A stretch of 64,000 bases of DNA, from NCBI GenBank assembly GCA_008360955.1, contig LUCM01006846.1:62001-126000 (forward strand). Direction: 5' to 3'. Both the position numbers and the translations under genes were made by a program. Within the stretch, counting starts at the first letter, position 1. Every line of letters starts with the position of its first letter. Positions 39,840 through 53,480 of this stretch are shown piece by piece. This DNA is from Fasciolopsis buskii (lineage: Eukaryota > Platyhelminthes > Trematoda > Plagiorchiida > Fasciolidae). The notes under the pieces are model-generated. The model ran no database searches, was not told the DNA's origin, and was given only the letters and a program-made list of their open reading frames with translations.

Positions 39840-40214
39840 CCCTCACAGTAGGACCGCATCTTCACAAGGCGTGACGGGTTGCGCGCCAACCTTGCAGGAT
39901 GGCTTATCTCAGGGCCAGTATTCCGTCATGCGTTGAAGGTCAATGAGTAGACGCCGGACGACATATTCCCGTGATCCTTATATTAAAAATTGAGTGAAAG
40001 AATAAGTTATCCAAGCAAACAGGCTTACACTCAGCCAGTTCAAACTGCCATGTGAAAATCATTTTAGTTTAATCCAGATTAGTACATATTAGTAGTGGGA
40101 GAGCGAATGTTTTCAAGAAATAATTCGCCATGTAATATCACCGTTCAACTCATCGTTAAGAAACAATCTAAGCACTGTACAGCTGCTTCATCCTTGTTAA
40201 GAATCATCACCAAT

Positions 40215-40372
40215 GCAAGTCCACCACGCCCCAGCTGGGACGCGAACCCGGGACGAACGATTCTGAGTCGAACGCCTTAGTATTATGCTACCGGGTAGGC
40301 TCTGAACGGTTTGTTGAACTTCACCACGTAATAATGTTGCAGCTATCCGTCACTGATTTGCTCGGCCACGGG
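40215..40372 (-). mobile_element. tRNA-derived SINE copy A
   Basis: On the minus strand this reads from GCCCGTGGCC, through a unique head, into a tRNA-like block (rc of about 40231-40303). That block has an A-box-like GGTAGCATAATACTAAGG and a B-box GGGTTCGCGTCCC, as in RNA polymerase III promoters. It matches the element at 40486-40645 along its whole length in opposite orientation, including AAGTTCAACAA and TATCCGTCA blocks. The spacing of the boxes fits a tRNA-like promoter. The parent tRNA and the SINE family are not identified. Confidence 0.65.
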
Positions 40373-40485
40373 CTGCTAGCGCAAGCAACCGACCCCTACT
40401 GATAGATGACTTCTCTGCAGGTAGCCTAAGTATGACGACGGCTTCGGATATGACCTACAGAGCTTGACTAAGTGGTACGTATTAC

Positions 40486-40645
40486 CCGTGGCCGTGCAAA
40501 TCAATGACGGATAGGTGCAACATCATGTGGCGAAGTTCAACAAGCCATTTAGAGCCTGCCAGGTAGCGTAATGGCCAGACTTTGGATTGAAAATCGTTTG
40601 TCCCGATTTACGTCCCAGTTCTAGTGCGGTGGATATGCGCTGTTG
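40486..40645 (+). mobile_element. tRNA-derived SINE copy B, inverted relative to A
   Basis: This is a diverged second copy on the plus strand. GCCCGTGGCC-like head sequence (accCGTGGCC), TCAATGACGGATAGGTGCAAC and GAAGTTCAACAAGCC are followed by GAGCCTGCCAGGTAGCGTAA and a decayed B box (cccgatttacgtccc). The B box has lost the GTTCG core that copy A keeps, so this copy is older or degraded. About 110 bases separate the two heads. Confidence 0.65.
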
Positions 40646-40649
40646 CACT

Positions 40650-43600
40650 CCACCTTTGAGCTATAACCCTATATTGCGGAGATGCCTCTAATTGCCATTT
40701 ACGAACCGATAATGTTGTTTATTTGGAAACACTTCATCCGGCCCACGACAATCTGACGAGACACAACTATCTAAGCAACACAATCCACCCAGATGGGTAA
40801 ATGTATTTAGACGCGTTCCGTGTCTGTTTACCGTTGCGCATTCATGCGAAAGGTCTTAGAGTTGTTGATGGGATACATCACAGACACGCTTACCATTGCG
40901 TCAGCATAACTGAATTTGAAACTGCTTGACGTGAACCTATGAATTACTTTGTCCACTCCGCAAGTCAGCAAAAAGGCATGCAAAACCTATGTGCATCGGA
41001 TACGGTGGTCATCACAAGCAAAATTCTCAAATTTTAGAGCTGAGTTGAATGACTGGGCCGTGTGCCATGTGACCGAGTCAACATCATAGCTTGGATGTCG
41101 GATTTAACTACGAAAATAAGCCAGCACCTAGAGAAGTTGGAACATATCACAAGGATAAAATAAAGACTAGTATACAGGGAGACAACAAATTTAAGATGCT
41201 CATGCACGATAAAGAATGGTGCCTGCACGATTCGGGTGAACAAACGCGGAACCACAGCGTGGATGTCGTGCTGGACTAAGCACCAAAGTTCGTCCATCTG
41301 AAGGGTTAGCGTGAAACGTTAAGTGTTAATTGAGAAGACTGCATTAAAGATACAATGAATTACAAAGAACTCAGTGGAAGACGCATCAAGATTGGCGTAA
41401 ACAAATTGTGTGGGCTGACCGGCCAAATGAGACATGCGAAACGCTTGTCTTTGAACTTGTTCGGTGAAATAATAGATAGAGTAAAACTGGACATATAAAC
41501 CTGCGATGGGTGGGAAAAACTACGAATGAAAAACAGTATGAAAGAAACAGGGACTGACAGATTATCAAAAACATAAAAAACCGGTTGCGTTCGCTAATTT
41601 CCTGAGCTTTTGGGCTTATCCATTCTGTGGCAATGCCTGTCTAATGACCTGTTTCAGGTCATTGTTATTATCCAGAAAAGCGCTGCATTTATAGTCATTT
41701 GGTTATCTCTCATCGCATACCCTTTTTCACTTGGTTTTAAGTTCCTCTCTGCCACCAAGTCGAGTAGATACAACCGTTGTGTTACCGAAATGGAATATTT
41801 ATTACTCCGCATACAGTCTACCATAGACTAGATTACAGTGACGTATTAACTGTGTGGATCGAATCGCAATTTGGTGTATCGAAGTCAGTTTTAAACTACG
41901 GTCATTAGCTTTCTTCTGCTGGCATCCAACAAAAATAAAGTCAGAGCATTTCCTGGAGAAAGTTTGTACCTGTGTTATTATCAAGTCGGTTTCGGCTCCT
42001 AAGGAACAACTGTATCACTCTATGTGAAACCCACAGTCAGTTGCAAATAGTGGGTTGGCCTGGAATTTCTACTTTGGGCTGGTTAGACTTTGATCTAAAA
42101 CTATGACGCACAGACCTCTGGACACTTGGTGAACCTTACAATAAAGAAGCATCAGGATTGATTTTCGTTCTCAGTAGAGCTCTATGGGTCGCAAAGCCAT
42201 CACCTTCATCCCATGCACTACTCGCAAGTAACTGTGAGAGTTATACCGATATACAGGGCGAAACAGGGTAAGCAGGACATAAGTCCATCTTATGAGGAAC
42301 ATTCGCTTTCGTGGGAGGAGTTTGATTGGAGCACTCTTCTGAGGCCCTCAGGCGGAGCTCGATGTCACTGGGGGCGGCATATAAACAACCAACTCGGTAA
42401 GTTGAGTTAGCTTGGACGGCATAGGATGACGCAGTACTGTAGCATACGTCCTTCAATTGGAAGTTTCCCGTTCCAGTCCTGAGCGAAACAGTGTATGTGC
42501 ACAGCCGATCAGCTCACACCTCGGGTACGGTGCTCTCATATTGAAGGGTTGACGTGAAAACCGAAGGATTGTGTGGTTAAAAGTACAAACAGTCAGATAT
42601 TGTATCTTCAGTGAAATAATTTGCACGCCTATCAATTTATCCTAAACATAGTTGCAGGGGATCTTAATGTATTTTTTTGGTTATAATAGCTGCAAGGTTG
42701 GCGAAAACTGATCAATTTTAGATATGTCCAGTTTGGTTTCAACCTATCTTGTTTAACGAACGTTAGTTGAGTTCGCAACAAGGAAAGCTGTTGTGTTCGA
42801 TTTAACATTGATCAAAACGCTGCTTGAGAATCCTGCCGATTGAGAATGTTTGTCCCAGTTTAGTTTTCCTTACTCCATGTGATACCTGGTAATAGTGTTT
42901 GCGGCAGCATGTCTCTAGTAGTTTCCTTTAAAAATGTGACAATTTTAATCAAGAAACTTGTAAATCAGCATTTGCTTGCACTTTGCCTATCCATCTGAAT
43001 GAGAAACTATTTAGTTCGGGTGGTATGTTTTGTCTTTGTGCCCGTTATTCTATGGGTTGTCGAAAGCCATGCGGATTAATTCGTAGACCGTTATGACCAC
43101 TGCTCAGTTGGGTGGTTTTTGTTCTTTGTGTTGACAAAGCGCAAGCTGCTAATTTTTCCCAACCAACAGAGCTTTGATGGTAATCGATTCCTCGAGACGT
43201 TGAATGAGTTTGTCGAGGTTCTTTTTCCCAGTAACTAACCCTTATATGACTTCGTTCTCAGAAGTATTCTCAGCCAGTTAACATGGTTGCCGTGGAAGGG
43301 AGTGACCAAGCAATTTCTAGCTTTCTCAGTACATATCATGAACAAATCTTTTTTCCTAATAGGTTTTTCATTGTGCGTGCTGGTTACTGTCCCTTGCAAT
43401 CGCGTTCGGAGTTTGCAGGTCTATAGAAAAGGAGAATGGAAGAATATTTTTCCGTGTATATATCACAAGAAATACGACCCCAACAAAATGGATTGTTAAA
43501 AATTTCCTAGCAAGTCACCTTGGAACTAATCAACGGAAGGGTGAATGCATATAGAAATTTTAGATACCCTGTTCTTGATTTTATTCAAATGCAATGGAAA

Positions 43601-46600
43601 TCACTGGAAATCAAACGGTTATTGCCGAGTCAAGTAGAGTCAAATTTCGTCGGTTCGATTGGTCCCAGCCGTGATGACCCCCTATTTAGTAGTATTTAAT
43701 TGTTCTCGGAATCGACCACTATTTACTGCCTAGTAAGCGGACAGAAAAGGAAATTTGTAACAATTGTGCTAATGAAGCTAAATTACCAACTCAGGTCACG
43801 ATGGAATCAAGATTCACACAGCAGTACTTTTATATGAAGCATACCCTGGACCCAAGTATGCTTTCACCCAGTTTAAGTCAGACCAAAAGAAAACTATTTG
43901 GGATAACATATTTAGTAGATTTTGGTGGGTTGAAACACGGGGCTTCTTTCAGAGACGCTACGGCTTGTCCACGTTGTCCACTTTTTAGAATCAATGGAAT
44001 ATCTCTATCACCAGAAAAACCGAATTTCTCCACCCGTGGTGTATTCCCTTTTTGTCCGCCTGTAATAGCTTTCTCTTCTTAGTCGCATAAGAATGAATAA
44101 TGTGGACGGCAATGTGAGGGCGGGGCAACATGTTCAAAGAATGTTCTCCAGCAATGTCCATTCTCTAGATGTTTGCATGGCCCCACACACCATCCATCCA
44201 ACAGTAAAATTAACGGGTCGGCAAATTAAGGCGCTTAGCACTTTCCACTGTTGCACAGGACAACTATTTTGCCAGTCCTAATGCATGAATGATCCATACT
44301 CCATAACTGATACATCTTGAAGCGTTTAACTAGTGTCCTACTCTACCGGACAATGACGCGTAAAATATCGGAAATAGCGTGCATCAGGATTGGAGAAAAG
44401 AATTTCCGTTGTAAAATTCCCACATCTAAGTGGCGTTGCATGCACATTCGGATGTGACTGATAGACGTACTTTGATATAATTTATTCTTTCAGCAATATG
44501 CGAATGGTGGCGAATGGTGGTTCCATATGATGGAAAATAATGAACACAAAATTTTGAATTGAACAATATTTTAATCAATTCATTAGCCCCCACATTGTGA
44601 CATCAGAGGAGTTTCCTTTTTCTCATTCGTTGTGTCACTATCGCGATAATAACGCAAGCGAGTAACATTTCGTGTTTAAATGACATTGACGCGAAGTCAA
44701 ATTTGATGTAAGTCAATATCGTCCATAAACAAACACTCTTCTATTCGTGATCAACATTATTTATTAGACCCCAGTTGGCTCAAAATTACCCAGTTAATTA
44801 ATAATTGTCTCCAACCTACAATTATGTGTGTAATTGTGTGTAGAGTGCATGAAAGAAATAAGTTTCCGCTGTACAAATTGTCTTGTTATCATTCGTGAAT
44901 TTAAATTAGGATAAATCCAAAAAATGCCCCTGATGTTTTATGAAATTTTCATACTTCAATGGGATTTCGTTTTACACCGAAACGAGTCTAACCGTGAATG
45001 ACTGATTGTTCACTTTATTTATTGTAAGAAGGAACCCCGATACTTCCGGGAAAAGACTATTGCTGGTATTAGGCTGCCGGATAGAAAATTAAAGGGTGGT
45101 GGGATAATTCGCCCACACAATATTTTTATTTGGATGTCGCCATATAAATTTGATTAAAATGAAGACAGTGAGGTCTGATGAAGCGCCAAAATTGGAGGGG
45201 CAAATGTAAAATGAAAATCAACAAATGTACCTAAAATATGTTATGAATTTCTGGTTGTGTACCGCTATGTTCATTGGAAAAGGACAAGGCGGGCTAGGTC
45301 TGGGTTGGGAAATGGCTCAGTTGCACACGATCACTGGAATAATGAGACTTTGTCTCATACCGAATGTTCATTTACCTGCTTATATTTTAGCATTATTACC
45401 AGCATAAATCTCCGATATTACCAACTAACTGACAGACAGACGGTGGTTTTATCTGACTTAATCTCTCTCGGTGCTTGGTTTCGAATTCCCAAATCACTAC
45501 TAGTGCAATGAGTAGATAATCTTGAAAAATACAACTGTTCACCAAGTAAACTGGCCGTCATTTCTCATGGTCATTTATTCACGTGTATTTTCAAGAAGAA
45601 AAACCCAAAATTACAAAAGCAAAGAAATTATTCTTATCTAGAGCTTCTTTTGTACCAAACGAGTACCATTCCGCAGCCGTCATACTTTAGCGTAGAGAGT
45701 AATATGTAAAGCACCAATTTCGTTAGACAGCCTGTCTGCAACAGCTGGAACAAGTGTTTGGAATGTGGTGATTTTGACCAATGAGGCTGAGATGAAAAAA
45801 TCGGGAGCTAAGACGTAAGAACAACGTTCAACTCGAAAAAATAGTTCCCTTGTGATTCCCAGACAATGCTCCGGAAGTGTTTTAACCAAACTTATTCTCA
45901 TCAAAAGGAAAAATAATATATGAACAGCAATGATCGTTGATGTCAGCTACAGGGAAAATCACCACAGCCGTCATTTTTGTTTTTTGGCAAACTAACCTCA
46001 AATTCAAGGCACTGGATGAAGCCAAACACCCAGTTTGCATAGTATTACGGTTTATACGATGAGCTGCTAAAAAGAATAGAAATATGCTGCGTTATACAAA
46101 CATTGTTCCCTTTGACTATCTTCTTCTTTATGACTTCCGTAAATTTATTGGGTATTCTAAAATCGACGATGCCTCAAACAGTCCTTCGGGATTCAATAAC
46201 CTAGGTTGTGCGCAATATTCAAAAGCTTAAACAGAAACACAAATATTGCGCATGTCATTATTCGGGTTCTGATATGAAATCAATAAAATCTCTACTCACG
46301 GAACCTTGTGAGTGTGTCACAGAATATTCTCATTAACAGGTTCGAATGGTGCAAGGAGTGATCGGATAACCGATGGATTTTGTGACGTCAGAGGAAAGCA
46401 CATTCATCAGAAAAGATTTGTAATTTGGAAAAGTAATGAACCAACGTCTCTGCTTCAATAAACAATTTTTCTGAAGGCGATTTTTTACTTCGGTTTGTCC
46501 TCGCATAAACCGAGTTATTGCGACATTCGGATCATCAACTCATCATCAAACCCAGCATGTCTTTTTGCCTTATTATATTTCATTTTTAAAGAAGGAAATT

Positions 46601-49600
46601 CGGAAAACGTTATCCCAGTTTTTACAATAGGAAACCAGATAGAACAGTTATTCCATTAGACACGGCCGTGAACCGGGCGATAGCAGTACAATCTGGCACT
46701 TTTGGCTATGCTTACAGTCTACTTTATGCATGGATGAATTCCGACCTCGAAGGCATCTCCATCCGTGGTTCCGGTAGTCGGATTCCAATCATCACTTCAT
46801 GAAGCACTACTATCTTTTCGAATTACTTGAAATTTCACTCATTTTCCTCCAAAAACTATTTCTTTCCACAAACTATTCCCCTTCTGGGTTTATTTATGAA
46901 GTATTTGCTGATCAAGCCACTGCTCTTTTTTCAGTTTGCTTAGCATATTGCTCGAAAGTTAGTCTTCTTAACTGCAAGTCGTCTAATATATTAGATGCAA
47001 ATCCATGGCGAATTTGCTTTTTACAACCAATTGTGTGTAGCAACTACGTCTGGTGATTGATTCCGTGTCTCTTTTATATCGTATGTTTTTTTTTGTTTTA
47101 ATTTTTGGGGTCGCTCCTTCAGCTTTCCCTTTAGGGGCACCCGCAGACAAAGGGTTGGCCGTTCCTGATCGGAGTTTCGCAAGTACCTGTTGCAATTCAA
47201 TCTTTTTTAATTATTTGTTCACATTCGGGCTCTCTAACCATGGAGCACTTTCCTCATATTTGAAAATCATATCTACCCACAAACTGTCAAATACCATGAT
47301 TTTTCTAATTGGAGGCAACAGAAGTAGATCACAGATGATTCACTAAATGTTATGATATTTTTGTTCATCTTGATGGATGAGAAACAAGGCAGTGCATTTT
47401 ATTTTGAAAAGTGACAATCACGAATTGAAGGGGGCAGAAATTATTTGGCCGCTCAATTTCCCAGTTCGGACGTTACGATCTTTTTGGTGTTGCTAAGTGA
47501 AGAGTAAATTGCGATGTAACCCCGAATTATTCTGCGTGATTCATGTAAGCAACATCAGCTGAATTAGTGGAAATGATATCTTCGACGAAATGGGTTCAGA
47601 AAACGGAACAAACGTACCACTGAACTTAATCAGTAGAAGACAAAACAGGTTGGCAAAGCTCCATCTTTCTTTGTAGGTAATTCAGTCAAATTTGGACCAT
47701 TTTGTCGCAGTCACAGTAACATGGAGGTTGGTCTTATTTTCGAGTATTGGTTTGCATGAAAGACTTCTGTGAGTTAAAACATTCGTAAGTCAGCAACAAA
47801 AACCCGAAAAAACTAGCAAAGTCCACATGCAAGCAGAGAAAAAATGTGCACTAGGAGAAACATTTTCACGTGTAAGCTTTGGTGTGTCCTTTTTTCATAA
47901 TTTTGAATTTTTAACCGAAGTTCGCCCCAAATAAGGGACAAAGAAATTGCAAAAACGTCGACGTGAGGAAACTTTGAACGATCGAATGCATGCGAATGTC
48001 AGGAAGACGGATAATTTTTTGAAAGAGTGGGTAAGATGAATAAGGAATTTCATGGAAACTTTTTCACAAGCTTTGATGTGCAAGTCGCATATTTTGTCAA
48101 TAAAAGAATAAACAGGATCAGAAGAAACATGTCTAATGTTAGATAGACCTCGGTAAAGTAAAACTCCTTATTAAGCAGGCCTGCATATCCAAAAGAACGA
48201 CAAAAGAATGAAACAGAAAGAACATACTGATAGACAAAAAAACGTAATTGTAGTTTGCTTTGCAACAAACTATCTAGGCATATGATTCTGGGAGGACAGA
48301 CAAGGTATTCGCTTGACACAGTCGAGGACCATCTTAAACTGGTGCAAATGGCAACACCTAAATATTCTGCGGATTCTGCCCTGACAACAGGAATGACGTC
48401 AATAATCAACGGATGGAGGATGAACAGTTATTCAGAACATTTGGATAAAGATCAAAGTAAGATGAAAACGCATGGATATTAAAACATTTTGCAGAGAGAG
48501 ACGCAAATTTCACGTGATTGATTGGCAGATTGCCACGTGGTCCGCATAATTAGGAAGTTGAACAGGCGGACCAATAGATAAATCAATGAGGTTATTAGTG
48601 AAAAGATAAAGCAAAAGAGCGGCCACCTGAAGAATAACAAAGTAGTTAAGAAAGGGACTCAGTAATTGGTGGCCAATTTTAGATCTTTAGGTTTCACTTG
48701 AAAAGTGGTCTTTCAACTGCGACAGCATAGGAATGGTTCAAACAAAAGACTCAAGCTTATAGAGATGGAGGAAAAAATAATCTGAAAGGAAATATGGTGG
48801 ACTGATTTCATGGGTTTGTCAAACATTTAGAGACAAGATAGTACAGTGACACGACAGGATTCAAAGTATACTTACTCTGATTATATGAAATTGAAATAGG
48901 TTGTTAGGGATAACGAGAAAAGAGCACAAACGAAGTTCAGTTAATTTCAGCCCAGAATAGGCAGTAGTTTGATAGAATATCTGAGGTTTTGCTTAGAAAC
49001 GGAAACAACCGTAGCACATTTCCATTGGGCTTGGATAACACCGGTAACAAAGGATATGTTGTCGCGAGCAGCCATAATGTTTCTAAGAAAACGTGATTGC
49101 ACTTTGAGAAGAAGGAAGGAGGGTCGTCTGGTAGCTGATATCCTATATGGTGATAGTGTCAGATGGCGGATGACTGAATGGGATAGCGGCATCCGTACAG
49201 CCAATCGCCGTCGGAATGCACCGACCACACAGGGGCGTCATAGGGTGCCAGAGACGTTTTACATTTGGTGGTGCCCAAGAACTGGCTGGCAAAAGAAGAG
49301 TTCATACGTTCTATCCTCTGTTTGACCAAGGCGAGGCAGTTTCACAAAAGCTCAGTCATTAATTCTGTATGTAATTCCTTTAAATCTTAAAAATACAATT
49401 AAGGGGTAAGTCATGCTTCCCCTGTAATGGGCTGCCGCTTGAATGGAAAAGAACAAAACAAAAATCGTACATTGCTCTTGTGAAAAACCAAAAATTATTA
49501 AAAAAAATTATTTGAAGCGTGAAAACATTCGCAAAAGACAGGTTTCTTGCAATAATCTTGGTTTGACGCGCTCTTACAAATTACCGATGTACAGAACGAA

Positions 49601-52250
49601 GATAAGTAACAGACATAACCACAACCAGAGAGTCATTAAAAACGAGAGAGATCAGTCAATAAAACTGCAGCATACAATAGTAGCTGAAAATGTTTAGAGT
49701 GAGTGGTGATCATTCTATCTAAAGTTATGACGCGCCCTCTAAGGGATAAGAAATGTGTCTAGTAAACCGAAAGCAAGTAGACAGTAAACGGGAACTCCGT
49801 GATTAAAATCACCAAATATAGGACGTTAACAGTCAGACATTTGTGGTATAAGAACTGGCAAGAAAACATTGATGACTAGAATAATATGACTTGCAGAAAA
49901 AGATGGAGTCAAGTACTTATTACTAAGTTTCGTCTGACTATAAGAAAAAAATCCGCATAACAGCAAGTCACTACACAGCCAACACCGCTTTTGTAGAAAC
50001 TGAAGACTGTACGAGACTCGCCGGACCTTTGATGTGCGTAACAGAAGTACCGCCTGTCTTCTTGCACAAAACGCCATCCTGACGAAAGCAATGAAAATGT
50101 TCGAGACGATCAAGATAGGCCTCATCGAGTTTGCACAGTGAGGCGGGCTATCCTAGAAACAGGTAAATCACTCTGCAAGCTCAAAATACCCACGGAACAA
50201 TAAGAACACCCTGAAAAACTCACACTGACGAACATGTGCCGGAATCTCTTCTTATGGCTTCGTTGAATTTAGCTTCTCGGAGAAACACTTCTCAAGAAAA
50301 CCAAGTAAACTGCTGAGTCGTATACCCTAAATTTTAAAGAGAAAATAGTGGGCTTCACTGACACATGTTAAATTGCAGCCATTTGATTGATTGAAATCAC
50401 TTAGGTATTTTGCAGCCTGGCGCCTGACGGTAGCTATCGCCCGGGTTGTGGTACTAATGTGAATTCAAAAACCGCTAGGAGCAATCTTAGTAAGTTTAAA
50501 TTCCGAAAAAGAAAACACCATTGACCATTACTATTTGGGTCCTGTCTGAATATGTAATTCATTGTGTAACTGGGTTAGTGGGACAAGAAGTTAACGTCAT
50601 GGAAAGGAATGATTCCAATGGACATGCAGTTGTAGAAGTTACCATTTCACATAGAGGTATTCCTTCATGTTCATCACCATTGACAGTAGTTCATCTGAAC
50701 CGGTCTACCTCATTATTTTCACTAAACGGTACCATCTAAACTTTCTTTTGTTTGAACTTCTTTTAATCTAAATAGAACAGACCACCCGAAAAATAAGAGG
50801 CTTATTGCAAAATTTCATCACCGCGCCATTTTCGATCAGAATTCCTTGAGTGCAAAACTGTCAGTGAATTTGGCATCAGAATACTTGAACCCCGACTCAA
50901 CCAATGCTCAAAGTCAATAAAGATCAGGGGTGTTTGGCATAAAGCAAGCGAAGTGTTTCATTCCGTTTAGCTGCTACGGATGAAAGAAGGAAGACATCTG
51001 AAACCTGCAAGTAAATATATTCTATAGGATAACAGTCAGTAAATAAGCCAGCTTTGAATTCCGTTAGGAAATTTACAAATATAAATGGGTACGAAGTCAT
51101 TCCTTGCTGATTTTGACAAAAAATAATAAATGATTTTAGCATAAAAATTTGCGGGAAACATTCCTTCTACAACACATCTGTTTGAATCGTATGTGCTCAA
51201 ACTAGACCGTTCCGGCCGAAGTGGAAAAATCTAATCCTGAGAAGTGAACTCATTTCGACTAGTGGTTGTGGGCTATTAGTAAGTAGGCATTGTAGATGAG
51301 AGTTGTTACCAATCGGAGTACGACCATCATTGCCTAGCCTTAAAGATGAACGAAGAAATGTTTTGGTATGACCTATATTTAGTAACTTTCACCTAATCGT
51401 TTTTGTCAGTGGTAGATGCACAGATGCGAGGAGTTGGATTAGCAACATATGTTCATAAAAATGTGAACGATGGACCAGTAACCACAACGAGTGAATCTGA
51501 TGCTACGTAATCGATCCCATCACAAACTTGGAAGGAAAAATGTAGGGCTTTCTGCATCAATTAAATCTACTATGCTTTACCCCTCCACTTTATTCCATTG
51601 TGCTGTTCCCGCGGTCCTGGAGGAAACACACAAAAAAGTGAAAGTTTTTGAGATAAACTACTCGCAGATTATGAGGGTGTAATCCTTGAACAAACACCCG
51701 GGATTAGATAGCTCGTTGTATTGGCTACTTATGGTACAATGTGCTATGGACTACCACACTAGCCTGTTGTGTGTGATCCATCAGATAACTCGCCCTCCTA
51801 ATACGACAGTGCTGAAATTGTAGCTTCGTAAAAAGGGGAGCCTCACTGTCACTCTTGTCAGTTACACAGAAGAGGGGATCCGCAAACGTGACCGTGAGAT
51901 TTGGAGCAGCACTGTAAGAACTTACTGGATCAGGCATAAAACAAACCAGGTAAGAAGCTGATCACTATCTACCAACAATGTGATGGGTAGATATAAGATT
52001 CGAACTTCTGACTTTTGGGGTAGCAGATGCTTTGACTACTCGAACACCGGCAGTCATCAACATTTTCTCATATCCAGTTCTAAAAATGGAATCGGTTTCG
52101 ATATTCCCCTTCTTGTTTCTCTTTATCAAAGCATGAAGGTGCCTGTACGTAACCTAATTTCATTGGTAGACCTCCTTGTGCATGCGGTCATGTTGGGAAA
52201 ACCGAGCTAATATGATTAGAGAAAGATGAATGAATCAAGGCTTTGAAACA
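40650..52250. other. No recognisable gene
   Basis: No conserved protein is recognised. Noted in passing are a locally GC-richer patch at 42240-42460 open on both strands, a perfect direct duplication cgaatggtgg x2 at 44501-44520, and a 118-codon plus-strand open frame at 48969-49325 that is Arg-rich and motif-free. Confidence 0.6.
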
Positions 52251-52252
52251 AT

Positions 52253-53480
52253 GACATCAATGATGATGATGGGTGCTCTTGCTACTGATAAAGCTGCGGC
52301 TGATGTTGATGACCACGAATAAATAGAATATTGGAGTTTTTTCAAACAAAGATGACGATGATAGCGATAATGATAAAAACGAGGAGCATGATGACGAGGA
52401 ATAGTATGACGAAGAAATTGGTGAGGGCGATGGTGAAGAAGAGGATGAGTTGAAGTAGCACGAGGACGTCGAGCAAGGTGAGGAAGATGATGATGGCGAT
52501 GATGGTCTTGAAGAAGATAATGAACAGGATGATATTGGTAATAATGAGGATGCAGCCAAAAACAACCATGATGATGACGATGAAGTTGACATTGGTTATG
52601 TTGACAATGCAGATTATGATGACGTTCGTGGTAATGATGAAGAGGTTAACGATTATAATAATGAGGAGGAGAATGATGACGTTTATAATATTGATTAATA
52701 CTGTCATTATTATGTCGGTGATTTTGTGGATGGTACTGCTGGTGGTATGTATGAAAATGCTAATGATTTTGAGGATGACTGTATGGTTGACGACGAGGAT
52801 GACGTGGACGAAGCTGCTGATGGCGATGATGACGAATGTGATGACGATGACGACGATGAATATGGCGTTGGTTTAATGATCAAAATGAATTTGATGATGA
52901 CAATGATCATTTTAATGATGGCGTTGATGATTTTGATGAAGGTGGTGATGAATATGATGATGAAACTGAATAATTTGATGATTATGCTGCCGATGATAAA
53001 GATTATGATGACGATGTTGAGGATCGTCATTGTAATGGTTTTGCTGATGATTAGTTTGAAGAATAATTTATAGATGATATTGATCATGATTATAAAGGAG
53101 ATCAAGATTTAGATGAAAAATGTGATGATGACGATAGTGATTTTGATGAATATGTTAATGACCTTTAGAATGCTGGAGATGATGTAAGTGATGATGATTA
53201 TGTATTTGATGTTGATGGTAATAAATTTAATGGTGATAAAAATATTGGTGCTGATGAAGCTGCCGCTGATATTGACGAATTCGTTGTTGTTGATGATGGT
53301 GATGATGATGAAAACAATGGTGATGTTGTCGGCGATGATGAGGACGATTATGGTGGTATTGTCGCTTTTGAAACTGATGAAGATGATCATCATTATGACG
53401 ATGATTGCGTTGATGGTGATGCTGGTGATGCCCCTTATGATGGTTATAATGCGGATGCTACTACCAGTACTGGGTAATTT
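52253..53480. repeat. 1.2 kb degenerate GAT trinucleotide array
   Basis: The plus strand is dominated by GAT and its one-step variants (GAC, GAA, AAT, GTT, GGT). Several frames on both strands stay open for 70-130 codons. They read as Asp/Glu-, Met-, Ile- or Ser-rich chains depending on frame, as expected from a decayed trinucleotide repeat and not from selection for one protein. Confidence 0.8.

Noticed and set aside
48969..49325. 118-codon Arg-rich plus-strand frame
   Set aside because: No motif, no splice context and overlapping open frame on the other strand; not supported as a gene.
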